Shown here one piece after another: positions 43,107-51,371 of a DNA stretch of 64,000 bases. The position numbers and the translations under genes are program-made. Source of the stretch: Lentzea terrae (GTDB lineage Bacteria > Actinomycetota > Actinomycetes > Mycobacteriales > Pseudonocardiaceae); assembly GCF_003265345.1 (NCBI RefSeq), contig NZ_QFWW01000031.1, forward strand, positions 1-64,000, given 5' to 3'. The notes beneath the pieces are model-generated. The model had not been told where the DNA came from. It worked only from the letters and a program-made list of their open reading frames with translations, and did not search any database. Position 1 is the first letter of the stretch. Each line of letters begins with the position of its first letter.

Positions 43107-43933
43107 GCGGTCACCTCTCCCAGTGATTGTGCTTTGGCCGTGCGGGCTGCTTCCTTGTCGGATTCTCGACCGTGCCAGGAGTACTTCCATTCGGCGTAGG
43201 TGGTGCGGCCGTGTCGTCCCCACCAGGTCCGCAACTCCTCGGAGGCGTATTTGCGGGCCCGGCTGGCGGGCCCGGAGAACAACTCCGCCGGGTCGATACC
43301 GGCGGCCAGGCCGTCACGGTTGAGCAGCTGGCCCCGGCAGTCGGATTCCGCCTGCATGTAGTGGGTGTACAGGTAGGAGTCGTACTCCTCGCGGCAGGCC
43401 TGTTCGGCGGTGAGTTTGCGGCCGGGGCGCCGAGCCGGGTTGGTGAGGGGACTGGCGTCTTCGATCGCGGCGAGTTCGGCGGCCGCGCGGTCGCGTCGCT
43501 CGCGTTCTTTCTGTGCCTCCCACGCGGCGATGTCGGCGTCACGCTGACGGGCCAGGTCTTCGCGCCAGGCCAGGGTCTCGACGATCTGCTCGTGCGCGGC
43601 CAGGTCGTCCCGCAGCTCGGCGAACGCGTCCATGAGCTGGTCGTCGGTCCACTGCCAGGTCACATCCGGGGTGAACTCGGCGGCGCGGCTGGGCGGGGGA
43701 CTGGCGGCCGGCGCGCGGTCCTGGGTCAGCCGGGCCAGTGCGGCGACGTCGCGGTCGAGCAGCGCGACGTAGTGGTCGAGCCGTTTCCAGTCCTGCGCGT
43801 CGTTGGCCGTGCGGCAGGCCCGGTCGTAGCGGCCGAGCCGTTGCCGGATGTTGGCCAGCTCGCGGCATCGCGGATCGGCGTGGCCTGGGCATCGCCGCCC
43901 GTGCGGCGGCCGTTCATGACGTGCCCTGCACAT
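43103..43933 (-). CDS. Mobile-element protein with N-terminal Cys/His cluster and coiled coil
   Basis: 276 aa. Residues 2-25 hold CRARHERPPHGRRCPGHADPRC, a zinc-binding-like cluster common in proteins of actinomycete plasmids/ICEs. A long charged coil (~95-165, EQIVETLAWREDLARQRDADIAAWEAQKERERRDRAAAEL) follows, then CREEYDSYLYTHYMQAESDCRG and a Trp-rich end. ATG 43933 has GAGG upstream; the longer frame to 44197 is Pro/Arg-rich and unlikely. Function unknown. Confidence 0.65.
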   Translation of the reverse strand: MCRARHERPPHGRRCPGHADPRCRELANIRQRLGRYDRACRTANDAQDWKRLDHYVALLDRDVAALARLTQDRAPAASPPPSRAAEFTPDVTWQWTDDQLMDAFAELRDDLAAHEQIVETLAWREDLARQRDADIAAWEAQKERERRDRAAAELAAIEDASPLTNPARRPGRKLTAEQACREEYDSYLYTHYMQAESDCRGQLLNRDGLAAGIDPAELFSGPASRARKYASEELRTWWGRHGRTTYAEWKYSWHGRESDKEAARTAKAQSLGEVTA

Positions 43934-44150
43934 TCCCCTCACCCCGTGTTGATCACCCTCCGATGTCCTCTGTGTACCTGCGCAGGGACCGGCGCAGCCC
44001 CGTAACCAGCGGAAATCGGTAGAAACCGGCGTGGGGGCGGTGGCGGGTCGGTAGGGGGTTCCGGTGCTTTCGCCGATGCGCCCAGTGGCCGAGCGGCTCG
44101 ACGCTGGGCCGCCGGCGGGAAGGGCGCGCGGGGCGCGTCCGGGGGGAGTG

Positions 44151-45146
44151 GTGATCGTGCAGTGGAAGTTGCTGGTGCCGGGCCTGGCGTTGGCCACGGT
44201 CGGCTCGCTCGGGGCGGCGGCCGAGCACCTGCAGGTGCGGGCCGACGAGCAGCGCCAGGCCGAGCAGGCGCACGACTACACCGTCTCGCAGATGCTGCCG
44301 CGCTCCCCGCAGGACGAGCTGCAGGTCTTCCACTCGCTGCTCGCCCGCCGGGAGTCCACGCGGGCCTGCGTGCTGCTCAGCGACGCGGTACGGCCGGTGT
44401 TCGCGGCCGCGCACGGCGCCACTGACTGTGTCGCGGCGATGGACAAGCTGGCCGCCCAGGTCACCGACCGGGCCCGCTACGAGATGCCGATCTACGACAC
44501 CGCCACCGCGATCCGCGTGCAGGGTGACACCGCCACGGTGGACGCGTGCGGCGTCACCTGGAGCAGCCCGTTCATCGGCCGCGCGGCCGCCACCGACGCG
44601 GGCCCCCGGCTGGGCCGGTGGGAGCTGCAGCGTCAGCACGGCAACGGCTACCTGATCGTGGGCTGGCAGGGCTGCCCGCCCGCGACGTCGAGCACGCCAC
44701 CGGTCACCAGCTCGCCGGGCCCGGCGCGGCATGTGCCGCCGCCGACCACCGCGAGCAGCACCGGGCCGCGCTGGCTGCCGACCTACCCGGCGGGCTACCC
44801 GGCGGTGCTGGCGGCCGCGATCGGGCGCGGCAACACCGGCGTGTGCGACACCCTGTTCACCGACTCAGGCGCCGCCGAGTTCGCGCGGGCGATCGGCACG
44901 GCGACGTGTGGCGAGGCGATCACCGCGTTGTCGGGCCGGGTCACCGACGCCAGCAACTACGCTAATCCGCGCGGCGCGATCGCGTTCGCGGGCGCCGCCG
45001 GGCACGCCACGGTGGACGCCTGTTCGCTGACCTGGATCAGCGCGAACACGGGTACCACGCCGCCAGGCCCCCAGATCGGCCGGTTGACGCTGCGCACCCA
45101 GGCCGGGGGAGTCGGCTACCAGATCACCGGTTTCCAGCCCTGCTGA
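44151..45146 (+). CDS. Membrane-anchored protein with two tandem repeat domains
   Basis: 331 aa, GTG start after GGGGGGAG. N-terminal anchor/signal (WKLLVPGLALATVGSLGAAA). Two homologous extracytoplasmic domains: one with RACVLLSDAVRPVFAAAHGATDC and DACGVTWSSPF, the second with GVCDTLFTDSGAAEFARAIGTATC and DACSLTWISAN; each begins with C...L and ends W-x-L/R-x-Q. Pro/Ser/Thr linker between (TPPVTSSPGPARHV). Probably a surface protein of the element; no named family. Confidence 0.7.
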   Translation: MIVQWKLLVPGLALATVGSLGAAAEHLQVRADEQRQAEQAHDYTVSQMLPRSPQDELQVFHSLLARRESTRACVLLSDAVRPVFAAAHGATDCVAAMDKLAAQVTDRARYEMPIYDTATAIRVQGDTATVDACGVTWSSPFIGRAAATDAGPRLGRWELQRQHGNGYLIVGWQGCPPATSSTPPVTSSPGPARHVPPPTTASSTGPRWLPTYPAGYPAVLAAAIGRGNTGVCDTLFTDSGAAEFARAIGTATCGEAITALSGRVTDASNYANPRGAIAFAGAAGHATVDACSLTWISANTGTTPPGPQIGRLTLRTQAGGVGYQITGFQPC

Positions 45147-45201
45147 GACAGAGACTTTTTCTTGCTCTACAACGAAAAACAACCCGAGTGCGCTTTATCT
45201 A

Positions 45202-45264
45202 TGCTATAGTTTTTCTTGTCAGGCCGGGTGTCGCGACCCGGATCGGACGACACACCGCGACAAC
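45202..45264 (+). promoter_or_regulatory. Leader element 1 (extended -10 + TGTCGCGA hairpin)
   Basis: TGC-TATAGT (-10 at 45205-45210), TTTTTCTTG, hairpin CCGGG-TGTCGCGA-CCCGG (45224-45241), loop partner CGCGACA at 45256-45262. Followed by GAGAGGAAG and the GTG start at 45289. Confidence 0.85.
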
Positions 45265-45288
45265 AGCAATCCGAGAGGAAGTCCATAC

Positions 45289-46036
45289 GTGGCAACGAAT
45301 CCCGACCCGGTGATCGAGGTCGCAGTCCAGGTCAACGCCAACAGCGGCACCGCGACCGACCTGGTGGTGTTCGTCGACGGCAAGAGGGTCACGCCGCAGC
45401 GCGGGGAGGCCGTCAGTTACAACAGCGGCGAGGACACCACGACCAGCCTGCGCAACGAGGCGTGGTCCGCCACCCGCGACGGCTCCGCGAGGTTCACCGG
45501 ACAGGTGGACCGGTGGTACGACTTCGCGGAGATGTTCGCGCGTGACGACTTCGCCGGGGTGGCCATGCCGGTGCAGTCCGATGCCCGCAACGCCGCCGAC
45601 CTTGCGCCGACGTTGTGGTTCGACGCGAGTCGATCGGACATCCGGACGCGCAAGGCCGCGCGCGCCGCCGTCGCGGCCAGGGTGTTTCACACCTGCGCGT
45701 GGCAGTCCTAACGGGCCCAAGGCAGTGGGGATCGCGCTGGCCGCCTACCGGGAGGCGATCAAGCACCCCGTGAACGGAGGGTTCGACGTGCTGCTGCGCA
45801 GCCTGCTCACGGACCTGCGCCACCTCGCCGTGGCCTACAAGATCCGGCTGGAGAGCACCCCGGAACCGGGACAGAACATGCCGCCGATGGCGTGGGACCT
45901 GGTCGAGGTGTACGACGAGATCCGCAACGCCGCACGTGGTTCATGGGCGAAAGCGCTGGCAGCGACCGGCCGCACCGCCGCCGACGTCGAGCAGGACGCG
46001 TTCAGGGACTTCCACCGCGACTGCGTCACCACCTGA
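45289..46036 (+). pseudogene. Paralogue A of the leader-controlled family, frameshifted
   Basis: The N-terminal part (45289-45711, 140 aa; IEVAVQVNANSGTATDLVVFVDGKRV through AAVAARVFHTCAWQS) and the C-terminal part (from about 45700 in the +1 frame: GSPNGPKAVGIALAAYREA ... RGSWAKALAATGRTAADVEQDAF, to 46036) align over their whole length with the intact gene 46947-47714 (there FHTHEFGSPGPGALDIALWRYQEA is continuous). A single frame change near 45701 breaks the gene. It is either a recent mutation, a programmed shift or a sequencing error. Confidence 0.8.
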
Positions 46037-46167
46037 CGTTCCTCCCGCCGGACGGGGACGACCGTCCCCGTCCGGCGCTTCTCACCCGCAACGAGCGCTT
46101 CCGCTGCCACGACCAGGGGCACACCAGAGGCTCTCTGCCTCACGTTTTGCGGTCCGCACATCATCTC

Positions 46168-46225
46168 TGCTATAGTTTTTATTGCCGGTTCGGGTGTCGC
46201 GACTCGGACCGGCGACCGCGACAAC
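46168..46225 (+). promoter_or_regulatory. Leader element 2
   Basis: TGC-TATAGT (46171-46176) with TTGCGG 18 bp upstream; hairpin 46184-46213 with arms GCCGGTTCGGG and CTCGGACCGGC pairing through two G-U wobbles; loop TGTCGCGA; partner CGCGACA at 46217-46223. Confidence 0.88.
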
Positions 46226-46246
46226 AGCAGAGAAAAGGGAACGCAC

Positions 46247-46765
46247 ATGACACAGACGGCCGACCAGCCCAAGACCGCGACGTGCCTACAGCAGGACGCC
46301 GAACGGGCATGGGACCTGGACCCGTGGTGGTGGCTTCTGGCCAGCGAGGAGATGACCCTCACTCGGCGGGCCGCGCACGGCGTCGTCGCCGTCACCGCGT
46401 TCCTCGTCTGGACGCCCGACCGGGCCGAGCAGAGCCCGGCAGAGGCCATGCTGACCCTGTACCGCCACCTCGTGGGCTACCTCGACGGCGACGAGTACGG
46501 CGAGGAGTTCGGCGACGTGCTGGCCGACCTGCTGGCCGACCTGTGGCACCTCGCGTCGGCGTACGGGATCGAGCTAGGCGACATCCCCGCGCCGTTCCCC
46601 TCGCTGGCCATGGATCTGCACACGGTGCTGCTGGGGTTCCGTGAGGCCGCGCGCGGGCCATGGGTCGACGCGATCGACGCCATGGGCAGGAGCCCTGAGG
46701 AGATCGAGTCCGAGGCGTACCAGATCTTCCTGGCCGACCGCGTCGACGGCGCGATGATGGTCTGA
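46247..46765 (+). CDS. Paralogue B (C-terminal domain only)
   Basis: 172 aa, ATG after AGAGAAAAGGGAACGCAC. Corresponds to the C-terminal half of the family: LTRRAAHGVVAVTAFLVW, LYRHLVGYLDGDEYGEEFGDVLADLLADLWHLASAYGIEL, GFREAARGPWVDAIDAMGRSPEEIESEAYQIFL. Small helical acidic protein, no known family. Preceded by leader 2. Confidence 0.75.
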   Translation: MTQTADQPKTATCLQQDAERAWDLDPWWWLLASEEMTLTRRAAHGVVAVTAFLVWTPDRAEQSPAEAMLTLYRHLVGYLDGDEYGEEFGDVLADLLADLWHLASAYGIELGDIPAPFPSLAMDLHTVLLGFREAARGPWVDAIDAMGRSPEEIESEAYQIFLADRVDGAMMV

Positions 46766-46861
46766 CCGGTGTGACGGGTGGGTCGCGCGATCGGCGCGCC
46801 CCACCCGTGATCAGCCCACAGACATGCTCTCACCAGGGAATTAGCAAGCGCGCCATATCTC

Positions 46862-46922
46862 TGCTATAGTTTTTCTTGTCGGGCTCGGGTGTCGCGACCC
46901 ACCCCGACGAAACCGCGGCAAT
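46862..46922 (+). promoter_or_regulatory. Leader element 3
   Basis: TGC-TATAGT (46865-46870); hairpin 46878-46908 with a different outer stem GTCGGG/CCCGAC that covaries with the others; loop TGTCGCGA; partner CGCGGCA at 46914-46920 (G-U instead of A-U in the pairing). Confidence 0.88.
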
Positions 46923-46946
46923 CTCACCAAGCAAAGGGAAACCCAC

Positions 46947-47714
46947 ATGCCAGCAACAGACAGCCGGCCGCCCGTGATCGAGGTGGCCATCAGCATCGAC
47001 GCCCGCCGCGACTCCGACACCGGGGTCGACGGGATCGTGGTCGTCCTCGATGGTCAACTGCTCAGGCCGGACCGGTACCGCGTCGTGGTCATCGGCAGCG
47101 AGAGCGAGTCGAAGACCAGCCTGCGTGACGAGGCCTGGTGCGTGACTCGCGAGGGTTCGGAGGCCTACACCGAGCTGCTCGACCTCTGGTACGGGCGTGC
47201 GGAACGCCACGCGGACAACGACTTCGTGGCCGTGGCGCAGTGCGTGCAGCCGAGGATCCGGCGCGCCTTCGAGCTGAGCGCGAAGACGTGGTTCGAGGCA
47301 AGCGAGCAGGACAACCTGACGCGCCGGGCCGCCCTTGGCGTGGTCGTCGCCACCGCGTTCCACACACACGAGTTCGGCTCGCCAGGGCCGGGCGCGCTGG
47401 ACATCGCGCTGTGGCGGTACCAGGAGGCCGCAGTACACGCGCAGGACGCCGGGCTCGACGTCGTGCTCATCGACATGCTGAGGGACCTCCGGCACCTCGC
47501 GGAGGCCTACGGGATCCGCCTGGAGACCGCCCCCGCGCCCACCGAGTTGATGGCCATGGACCTGCGCGTGGTGATCAGCGCCATCCGGGATGCCGCGCGG
47601 GGACAGTGGGCTTGGGCACTGGCCGCCACGGGCACGACGCTGGCCGAGGTCGAGTACCGCGCGTTCCAGGCCTTCCTGAGCGACTGCACGGAATCCGACG
47701 AACCGCAGGCCTGA
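46947..47714 (+). CDS. Paralogue C, full-length family member
   Basis: 255 aa, ATG after CAAAGGGAAACCCAC. N-terminal domain (IEVAISIDARRDSDTGVDGIVVVLDGQLL, TSLRDEAWCVTREGSEAYTELLDLWY) and C-terminal helical domain (LRDLRHLAEAYGIRLET, IRDAARGQWAWALAATGTTLAEVEYRAFQAFLSDC). It is the reference copy for the frameshifted gene at 45289. Function unknown; no signal peptide. Confidence 0.78.
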   Translation: MPATDSRPPVIEVAISIDARRDSDTGVDGIVVVLDGQLLRPDRYRVVVIGSESESKTSLRDEAWCVTREGSEAYTELLDLWYGRAERHADNDFVAVAQCVQPRIRRAFELSAKTWFEASEQDNLTRRAALGVVVATAFHTHEFGSPGPGALDIALWRYQEAAVHAQDAGLDVVLIDMLRDLRHLAEAYGIRLETAPAPTELMAMDLRVVISAIRDAARGQWAWALAATGTTLAEVEYRAFQAFLSDCTESDEPQA

Positions 47715-47770
47715 GACGCGGGCCAGCCGGGGTCGCGCGACCCCGGCTGGTCGTCAGGTCAGATTTCCTT

Positions 47771-47822
47771 GCCGCGCAACGGAGTGTCGCGACTCCGGCG
47801 TGCGCGGCCACATCCCGTGACA
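47771..47822 (+). promoter_or_regulatory. Leader element 4 (divergent, weak -10)
   Basis: No TATAGT (aligned sequence TCAGATTTCCTTG). Outer stem GCCGCGCA/TGCGCGGC (47771-47778, 47801-47808), inner CGGAG/CTCCG, loop TGTCGCGA; partner CGTGACA at 47816-47822, a U-G change that still pairs with the loop. Stem sequence unlike the other copies but structure kept. Confidence 0.75.
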
Positions 47823-47843
47823 CTCTCTCGAACAGGACACGAC

Positions 47844-48812
47844 ATGCCGCACGATCCCGATTTTCTGCTGGGCTGGCTCCGGTTCCTTTCCAGCGCTCGC
47901 CGCCACGACCCAGGCTCGTGCCAGGTCCAGGACTGCGCCCTGTGCGCGCAGGACCCGGCCGACGGTTCGCAGCGGAACCTCGACTCGGTGCTCGACGCGT
48001 TCGACGCCCTGGACCGCCACCTGGTCAACGACAACGAACCGCCCGGTGACTGGCGGCCGAGGCGACCGGTCACGGCGCCGCAGCCGCGTGTCGAGGTGGC
48101 GCTGTCCCTCGACGCCAACAACGGCGTCGGCGGTGGCGGCCTGGCCGCCGTCGCGGTGTTCGTCGACGGCCAGTGGAACCGGCAGGCCGTCTGCAAGGTC
48201 GTCCAGACCGACGACACGTTGTCCGCCGTGACCTGGCGCGAGCGCGCGTGGAAGGTCACCCGCACCGGCTCCCCGGCGTTCACCAGGCTGCTCGACCACT
48301 GGTTTCACGAGGCCGAGGGGAACCTCTCGAACCAGGACCGCGACCCTGCCCGCAACCCGCAGCCGGGCGTGCGGATCGCGGCCGACCTGGACCCGGAGCG
48401 CTGGTACCTCGAGGGTGAGGGGCACCCGAACACCCGCCGGGCGGCGCGGGCGGTGATGGCGCTGCAGGAGTTCCTGGTCCGCGCGGACACCACCGACGAG
48501 CTGGACGCGCTGGCCCCCGTGGTGACCGCCTACCGGTCGCTGGCCGAGGACGCCGACGAGGACATCCCGACGATGGCCGAGGTGCTGACCAGCCTGTTCA
48601 CCAACCTGCGGCACCTGGCCGAGGCGTGCGGCGTGCGGTTGGAGGGCGAGCAGGAGCCCGGCGATGCGATGGGGCGCGACCTCGTCACGATGGTCGCCAA
48701 GCTGCGCACCGCCGCGCTCACCGTGTGGGCCGAGGGGCTGCGCGCCGAGGGCTCGTCATTGGACGAGATCGAGGCGGACGCCTTCCGGCGGTTCCTCGAA
48801 CAGGCCGGGTAA
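47844..48812 (+). CDS. Paralogue D, extended N-terminus
   Basis: 322 aa, ATG after AACAGGACACGAC. An extra ~85-residue N-terminal region (FLLGWLRFLSSARRHDPGSCQVQDCALCAQD, with C-x-x-x-x-C-x-x-C) precedes the family domain (VEVALSLDANNGVGGGGLAAVAVFVDGQW) and the usual C-terminal helices (LFTNLRHLAEACGVRLEGEQ, KLRTAALTVWAEGLRAEGSSLDEIEADAFRRFL). No known function. An Arg/Pro shadow frame also covers this DNA. Confidence 0.78.
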   Translation: MPHDPDFLLGWLRFLSSARRHDPGSCQVQDCALCAQDPADGSQRNLDSVLDAFDALDRHLVNDNEPPGDWRPRRPVTAPQPRVEVALSLDANNGVGGGGLAAVAVFVDGQWNRQAVCKVVQTDDTLSAVTWRERAWKVTRTGSPAFTRLLDHWFHEAEGNLSNQDRDPARNPQPGVRIAADLDPERWYLEGEGHPNTRRAARAVMALQEFLVRADTTDELDALAPVVTAYRSLAEDADEDIPTMAEVLTSLFTNLRHLAEACGVRLEGEQEPGDAMGRDLVTMVAKLRTAALTVWAEGLRAEGSSLDEIEADAFRRFLEQAG

Positions 48813-48930
48813 GCACACCAGTTCGCGGAGCGCGGGCCGTACCGACGTGGTGCGGCCCCCACTCCGCACCCTTTCCCACACCCTTTCCCGCACCGTTCTA
48901 CCTGTCCGTTTGTGCGCTGCGCGCAATCAC

Positions 48931-48990
48931 TGCTATTGTTATTCCTGTCGGTCAGGGTGTCGCGACCCGGACCGGCAGACCGCGACAACA
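48931..48990 (+). promoter_or_regulatory. Leader element 5
   Basis: TGC-TATTGT (48934-48939); hairpin GTCGGTCaGGG / CCCgGACCGGC (48947-48975) with one A-G mismatch; loop TGTCGCGA; partner CGCGACA at 48981-48987. Confidence 0.85.
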
Positions 48991-49015
48991 CACAACGTCC
49001 AGGGAGACGACCCGC

Positions 49016-49597
49016 ATGTTCAGCTTCCACAGCGCCAACTTCGCCGCTCTCGCGCCACGGGACCCGGCCGTGCTGGCCAAGGCGGTCGACCCGCAGCCCC
49101 AGGTGCCCACGACCGCGTTCGACGACCTGGACCCTGCACTGTGGCTGGGCGACGGCGTCCGCCGCTGGGGCAGCAACCGTGAGGACGCGGTGCACGACAA
49201 CACGCTGCACGCCGGCCTGGCGCTGACCGCCCTCAAGGAGTTCGAGGACCAGTTCACTGGCACGGAGCCGCTGGAATGGGCGTGCGGGAAGGCGGTGCAG
49301 GCCTACCAGGACGCGGCCCGCCTCAACGACGAGGAGTTCAGCGCGGTCCTGCGCGAGCTGTTCTGCGGGGCGCTGCACCTGATGGACGCGCGCGGTATCG
49401 ACCTGGCCGTCTCGCCCAGCCGGGGCGTGCAGCGGAGGCTGGGCGCGATGCTGTTCGAGCTGGAGGACCTCTGCCGCAACGCCTGGGCCAAGCAGCTCGC
49501 CGACGAGTGCACCGACTTCGAGGACCTGCTCGTCGCCGCGTGCGACAACTACGTCAACCAGGTCACCCTCCACACGCCCGCCTCGGCGTCGGCCTGA
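49016..49597 (+). CDS. Paralogue E, divergent family member
   Basis: 193 aa from ATG 49016 (GGGAGACGACCCGC upstream). C-terminal helical domain recognisable (ALTALKEFEDQF, VLRELFCGALHLMDARGIDLAV, LCRNAWAKQLADECTDFEDLLVAACDNYV); N-terminus (FSFHSANFAALAPRDPAVL) unique. Unknown function; fifth family member in 4.3 kb. Confidence 0.72.
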   Translation: MFSFHSANFAALAPRDPAVLAKAVDPQPQVPTTAFDDLDPALWLGDGVRRWGSNREDAVHDNTLHAGLALTALKEFEDQFTGTEPLEWACGKAVQAYQDAARLNDEEFSAVLRELFCGALHLMDARGIDLAVSPSRGVQRRLGAMLFELEDLCRNAWAKQLADECTDFEDLLVAACDNYVNQVTLHTPASASA

Positions 49598-49627
49598 CCT
49601 GACACCACCCGCCTGGGCGGCGGGCCC

Positions 49628-49690
49628 TTGATGTTTCTTCCCGTGCTGGTCCGGGTGTCGCGACCCGGACCAGAACGGCCCGCGACACCA
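49628..49690 (+). promoter_or_regulatory. Leader element 6 (degenerate -10)
   Basis: -10 region reads TTGATGTTTCTTC. Perfect hairpin CTGGTCCGGG / CCCGGACCAG (49646-49673), where the outer U-A replaces C-G of other copies; loop TGTCGCGA; partner CGCGACA at 49681-49687. Precedes the DpdA-like gene. Confidence 0.82.
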
Positions 49691-49721
49691 CACCCCCAGT
49701 TCAGGGACCGGAGACCCACGC

Positions 49722-50648
49722 GTGGAGACGTACTTCCTCGGGACGCACCGCGTCCGGCACCTCAAGGACATCATCGGCGTACCGACCTCGCCCGGCTACG
49801 ACGAGCTCGCCGCCGAGCTCGACCAGATCGTCGACGACGAGCTGCGCCGCCTGCTGTTCCCGTTCGACATGCCGATGTTCCCCACGGTGCCGTCGCTGGC
49901 CAAGTACAAGCGGCTGCGCGGGGACGCGTTCCCCAAGGCGATGACGATCTACGCGCTGGACTCCGGCGGCTACAACCAACTCGCGCTGCACGGCGAGTAC
50001 GAGCTCTCGCCCGACGACCACGGTGGCGCCGCCTACCGGTTCGCCGAGGACCTCGGCGTGCCGCCGCTGTGGGCCGCGCCGCAGGACTTCATGTGCGAGC
50101 ACGACGTGATCGCCAAGACCGGCCTCACGGTGTGGCTGCACCAGCAGTACACGATCGACTCGCTGCTCTACCTGCGCGAGAACTTCCCGCACATCTGGTG
50201 GATCCCGGTGCTGCAGGGCTGGACCATCGAGGACTACCTGCGCCACGTCGAGATGTACCGCGCAGCGGGCATCGACCTGACCACCGAAGACCTTGTCGGC
50301 GTCGGCAGCATCTGCAAACGCCCGTCTGTCGCCGAGATCGTCTCGATCATCACTGTCCTGCACAGCCTCGGCCTCAAGCTCCACGCGTTCGGCGTCAAGC
50401 GCAACTCCCTGCCCCGCATCGCGCACATGATCGTCTCAGCCGACTCGCTGGCCTGGTCACGCACCGCCCGCGACGAGGAGATCCGCCTTCGCGGCTGCGC
50501 GCACAAGGGGCTGTGCAACAACTGCCTGACCTGGGCTCTGCAATGGCGCCTGGAAACCCTCGCCACGCTGGTCACCCCCACCCAGCCCGGTCTCGGCCTG
50601 GAGTTCCTGCTGCCCTCGGGCCGCGATTCACCCACCATTGCACACTAA
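49722..50648 (+). CDS. DpdA/TGT-like 7-deazaguanine transglycosylase
   Basis: 308 aa, GTG start after GGGACCGGAG. ALDSGGYNQLAL (catalytic-Asp strand), DFMCEHDVIAKTG, WWIPVLQGWTIEDYLRHVEMY (barrel substrate segment), DLVGVGSICKRPS and LKLHAFGVKRNSLPRI with SADSLAWS follow the tRNA-guanine transglycosylase barrel, in the arrangement I recall for phage/genomic-island DpdA proteins that exchange DNA guanine for a 7-deazaguanine. Cys in GCAHKGLCNNCL could hold the zinc. No preQ0 biosynthesis or other dpd genes are in the window. A tRNA-modifying role is the alternative. Confidence 0.72.
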   Translation: METYFLGTHRVRHLKDIIGVPTSPGYDELAAELDQIVDDELRRLLFPFDMPMFPTVPSLAKYKRLRGDAFPKAMTIYALDSGGYNQLALHGEYELSPDDHGGAAYRFAEDLGVPPLWAAPQDFMCEHDVIAKTGLTVWLHQQYTIDSLLYLRENFPHIWWIPVLQGWTIEDYLRHVEMYRAAGIDLTTEDLVGVGSICKRPSVAEIVSIITVLHSLGLKLHAFGVKRNSLPRIAHMIVSADSLAWSRTARDEEIRLRGCAHKGLCNNCLTWALQWRLETLATLVTPTQPGLGLEFLLPSGRDSPTIAH

Positions 50649-50651
50649 GTG

Positions 50652-50712
50652 TGCTATAGTTCTTCTTGCCGGTCCGGGTGTCGCGACCCGGACCGGCAAG
50701 ACCGCGACAACA
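50652..50712 (+). promoter_or_regulatory. Leader element 7
   Basis: TGC-TATAGT (50655-50660) overlaps a palindrome CACACT-A-AGTGTG (50641-50653) at the end of the DpdA-like gene. Perfect 13-bp hairpin TTGCCGGTCCGGG / complement (50666-50699); loop TGTCGCGA; partner CGCGACA at 50703-50709. Serves the 50738-51748 operon. Confidence 0.9.
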
Positions 50713-50737
50713 CCGCAACCCCTAGGGGGAACAGACC

Positions 50738-51025
50738 ATGCGCAACACCGCTTTCACCACCGACGCAGTCAAGCGGCTGGGGGAAGCCGCGGGCTTGTCC
50801 GTGACGTCGATTTACGCGCTCAGGCCGCGTGTCGAGCGGCTGTACCTCGACGGCCTGGACGAGGAGAGCGCGTTCGGCATCGTCGAGATCAGCCGGGTAT
50901 CGCAGCGGGTGCTGCGCGGCTGGATCCAATACGGCGCCGACGGCCCGCGACGCCAGTACCGCAACGCGACGGCCGTGCGTGGCGCGCTGCAGTCGCTCGC
51001 CGCCCAGCAGTCGAAGCACGCGTGA
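50738..51025 (+). CDS. Small hypothetical protein, possible HTH
   Basis: 95 aa, ATG after TAGGGGGAACAGACC. FTTDAVKRLGEAAGLSVTSIYALRPRVERLYLDGLDEESAFGIVEISRVSQRVLRGWIQYG suggests two short helix-turn-helix-like segments. No family recognised. First gene after leader 7. Confidence 0.6.
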   Translation: MRNTAFTTDAVKRLGEAAGLSVTSIYALRPRVERLYLDGLDEESAFGIVEISRVSQRVLRGWIQYGADGPRRQYRNATAVRGALQSLAAQQSKHA

Positions 51026-51038
51026 GACGGGGGATCCG

Positions 51039-51371
51039 GTGAGCTTCTCGCGCGCGAACGTGGTGTGGCAGTCCCTTGATGGGACGTGGAACCAGGCCTT
51101 CTGGGCGGTGATCGAACCCGATCCAGAGGTCTATGAGGACGAGGACTACTGCGACGAGTACGACGTCGAGTACGACGACCACTTCGAAGTCGCATTCAAG
51201 GGGTATCCGGACGAGGAATCGGCCTGGCGCGCGGCCGTTCGCGATCGCGCCAACCCCGGCGGCTCATACCGACTCACCCTGGACAACAGCACCGAGCAGG
51301 AGCGCGCGGAATTCGAGGCGCTCGCCGCCTCCTGCTCAAACCGCGTGCCCTACATGCCCACAGGCCGGTGA
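51039..51371 (+). CDS. Acidic hypothetical protein
   Basis: 110 aa from GTG 51039 (GGGGGATCC upstream), 13 bp after the previous stop. Central Asp/Glu-rich stretch (PDPEVYEDEDYCDEYDVEYDD) and WRAAVRDRANPGGSYRLTLD. The acidity recalls DNA-mimic anti-restriction proteins, which is speculation from composition only. Overlaps the next gene (GTGA). Confidence 0.6.
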   Translation: MSFSRANVVWQSLDGTWNQAFWAVIEPDPEVYEDEDYCDEYDVEYDDHFEVAFKGYPDEESAWRAAVRDRANPGGSYRLTLDNSTEQERAEFEALAASCSNRVPYMPTGR

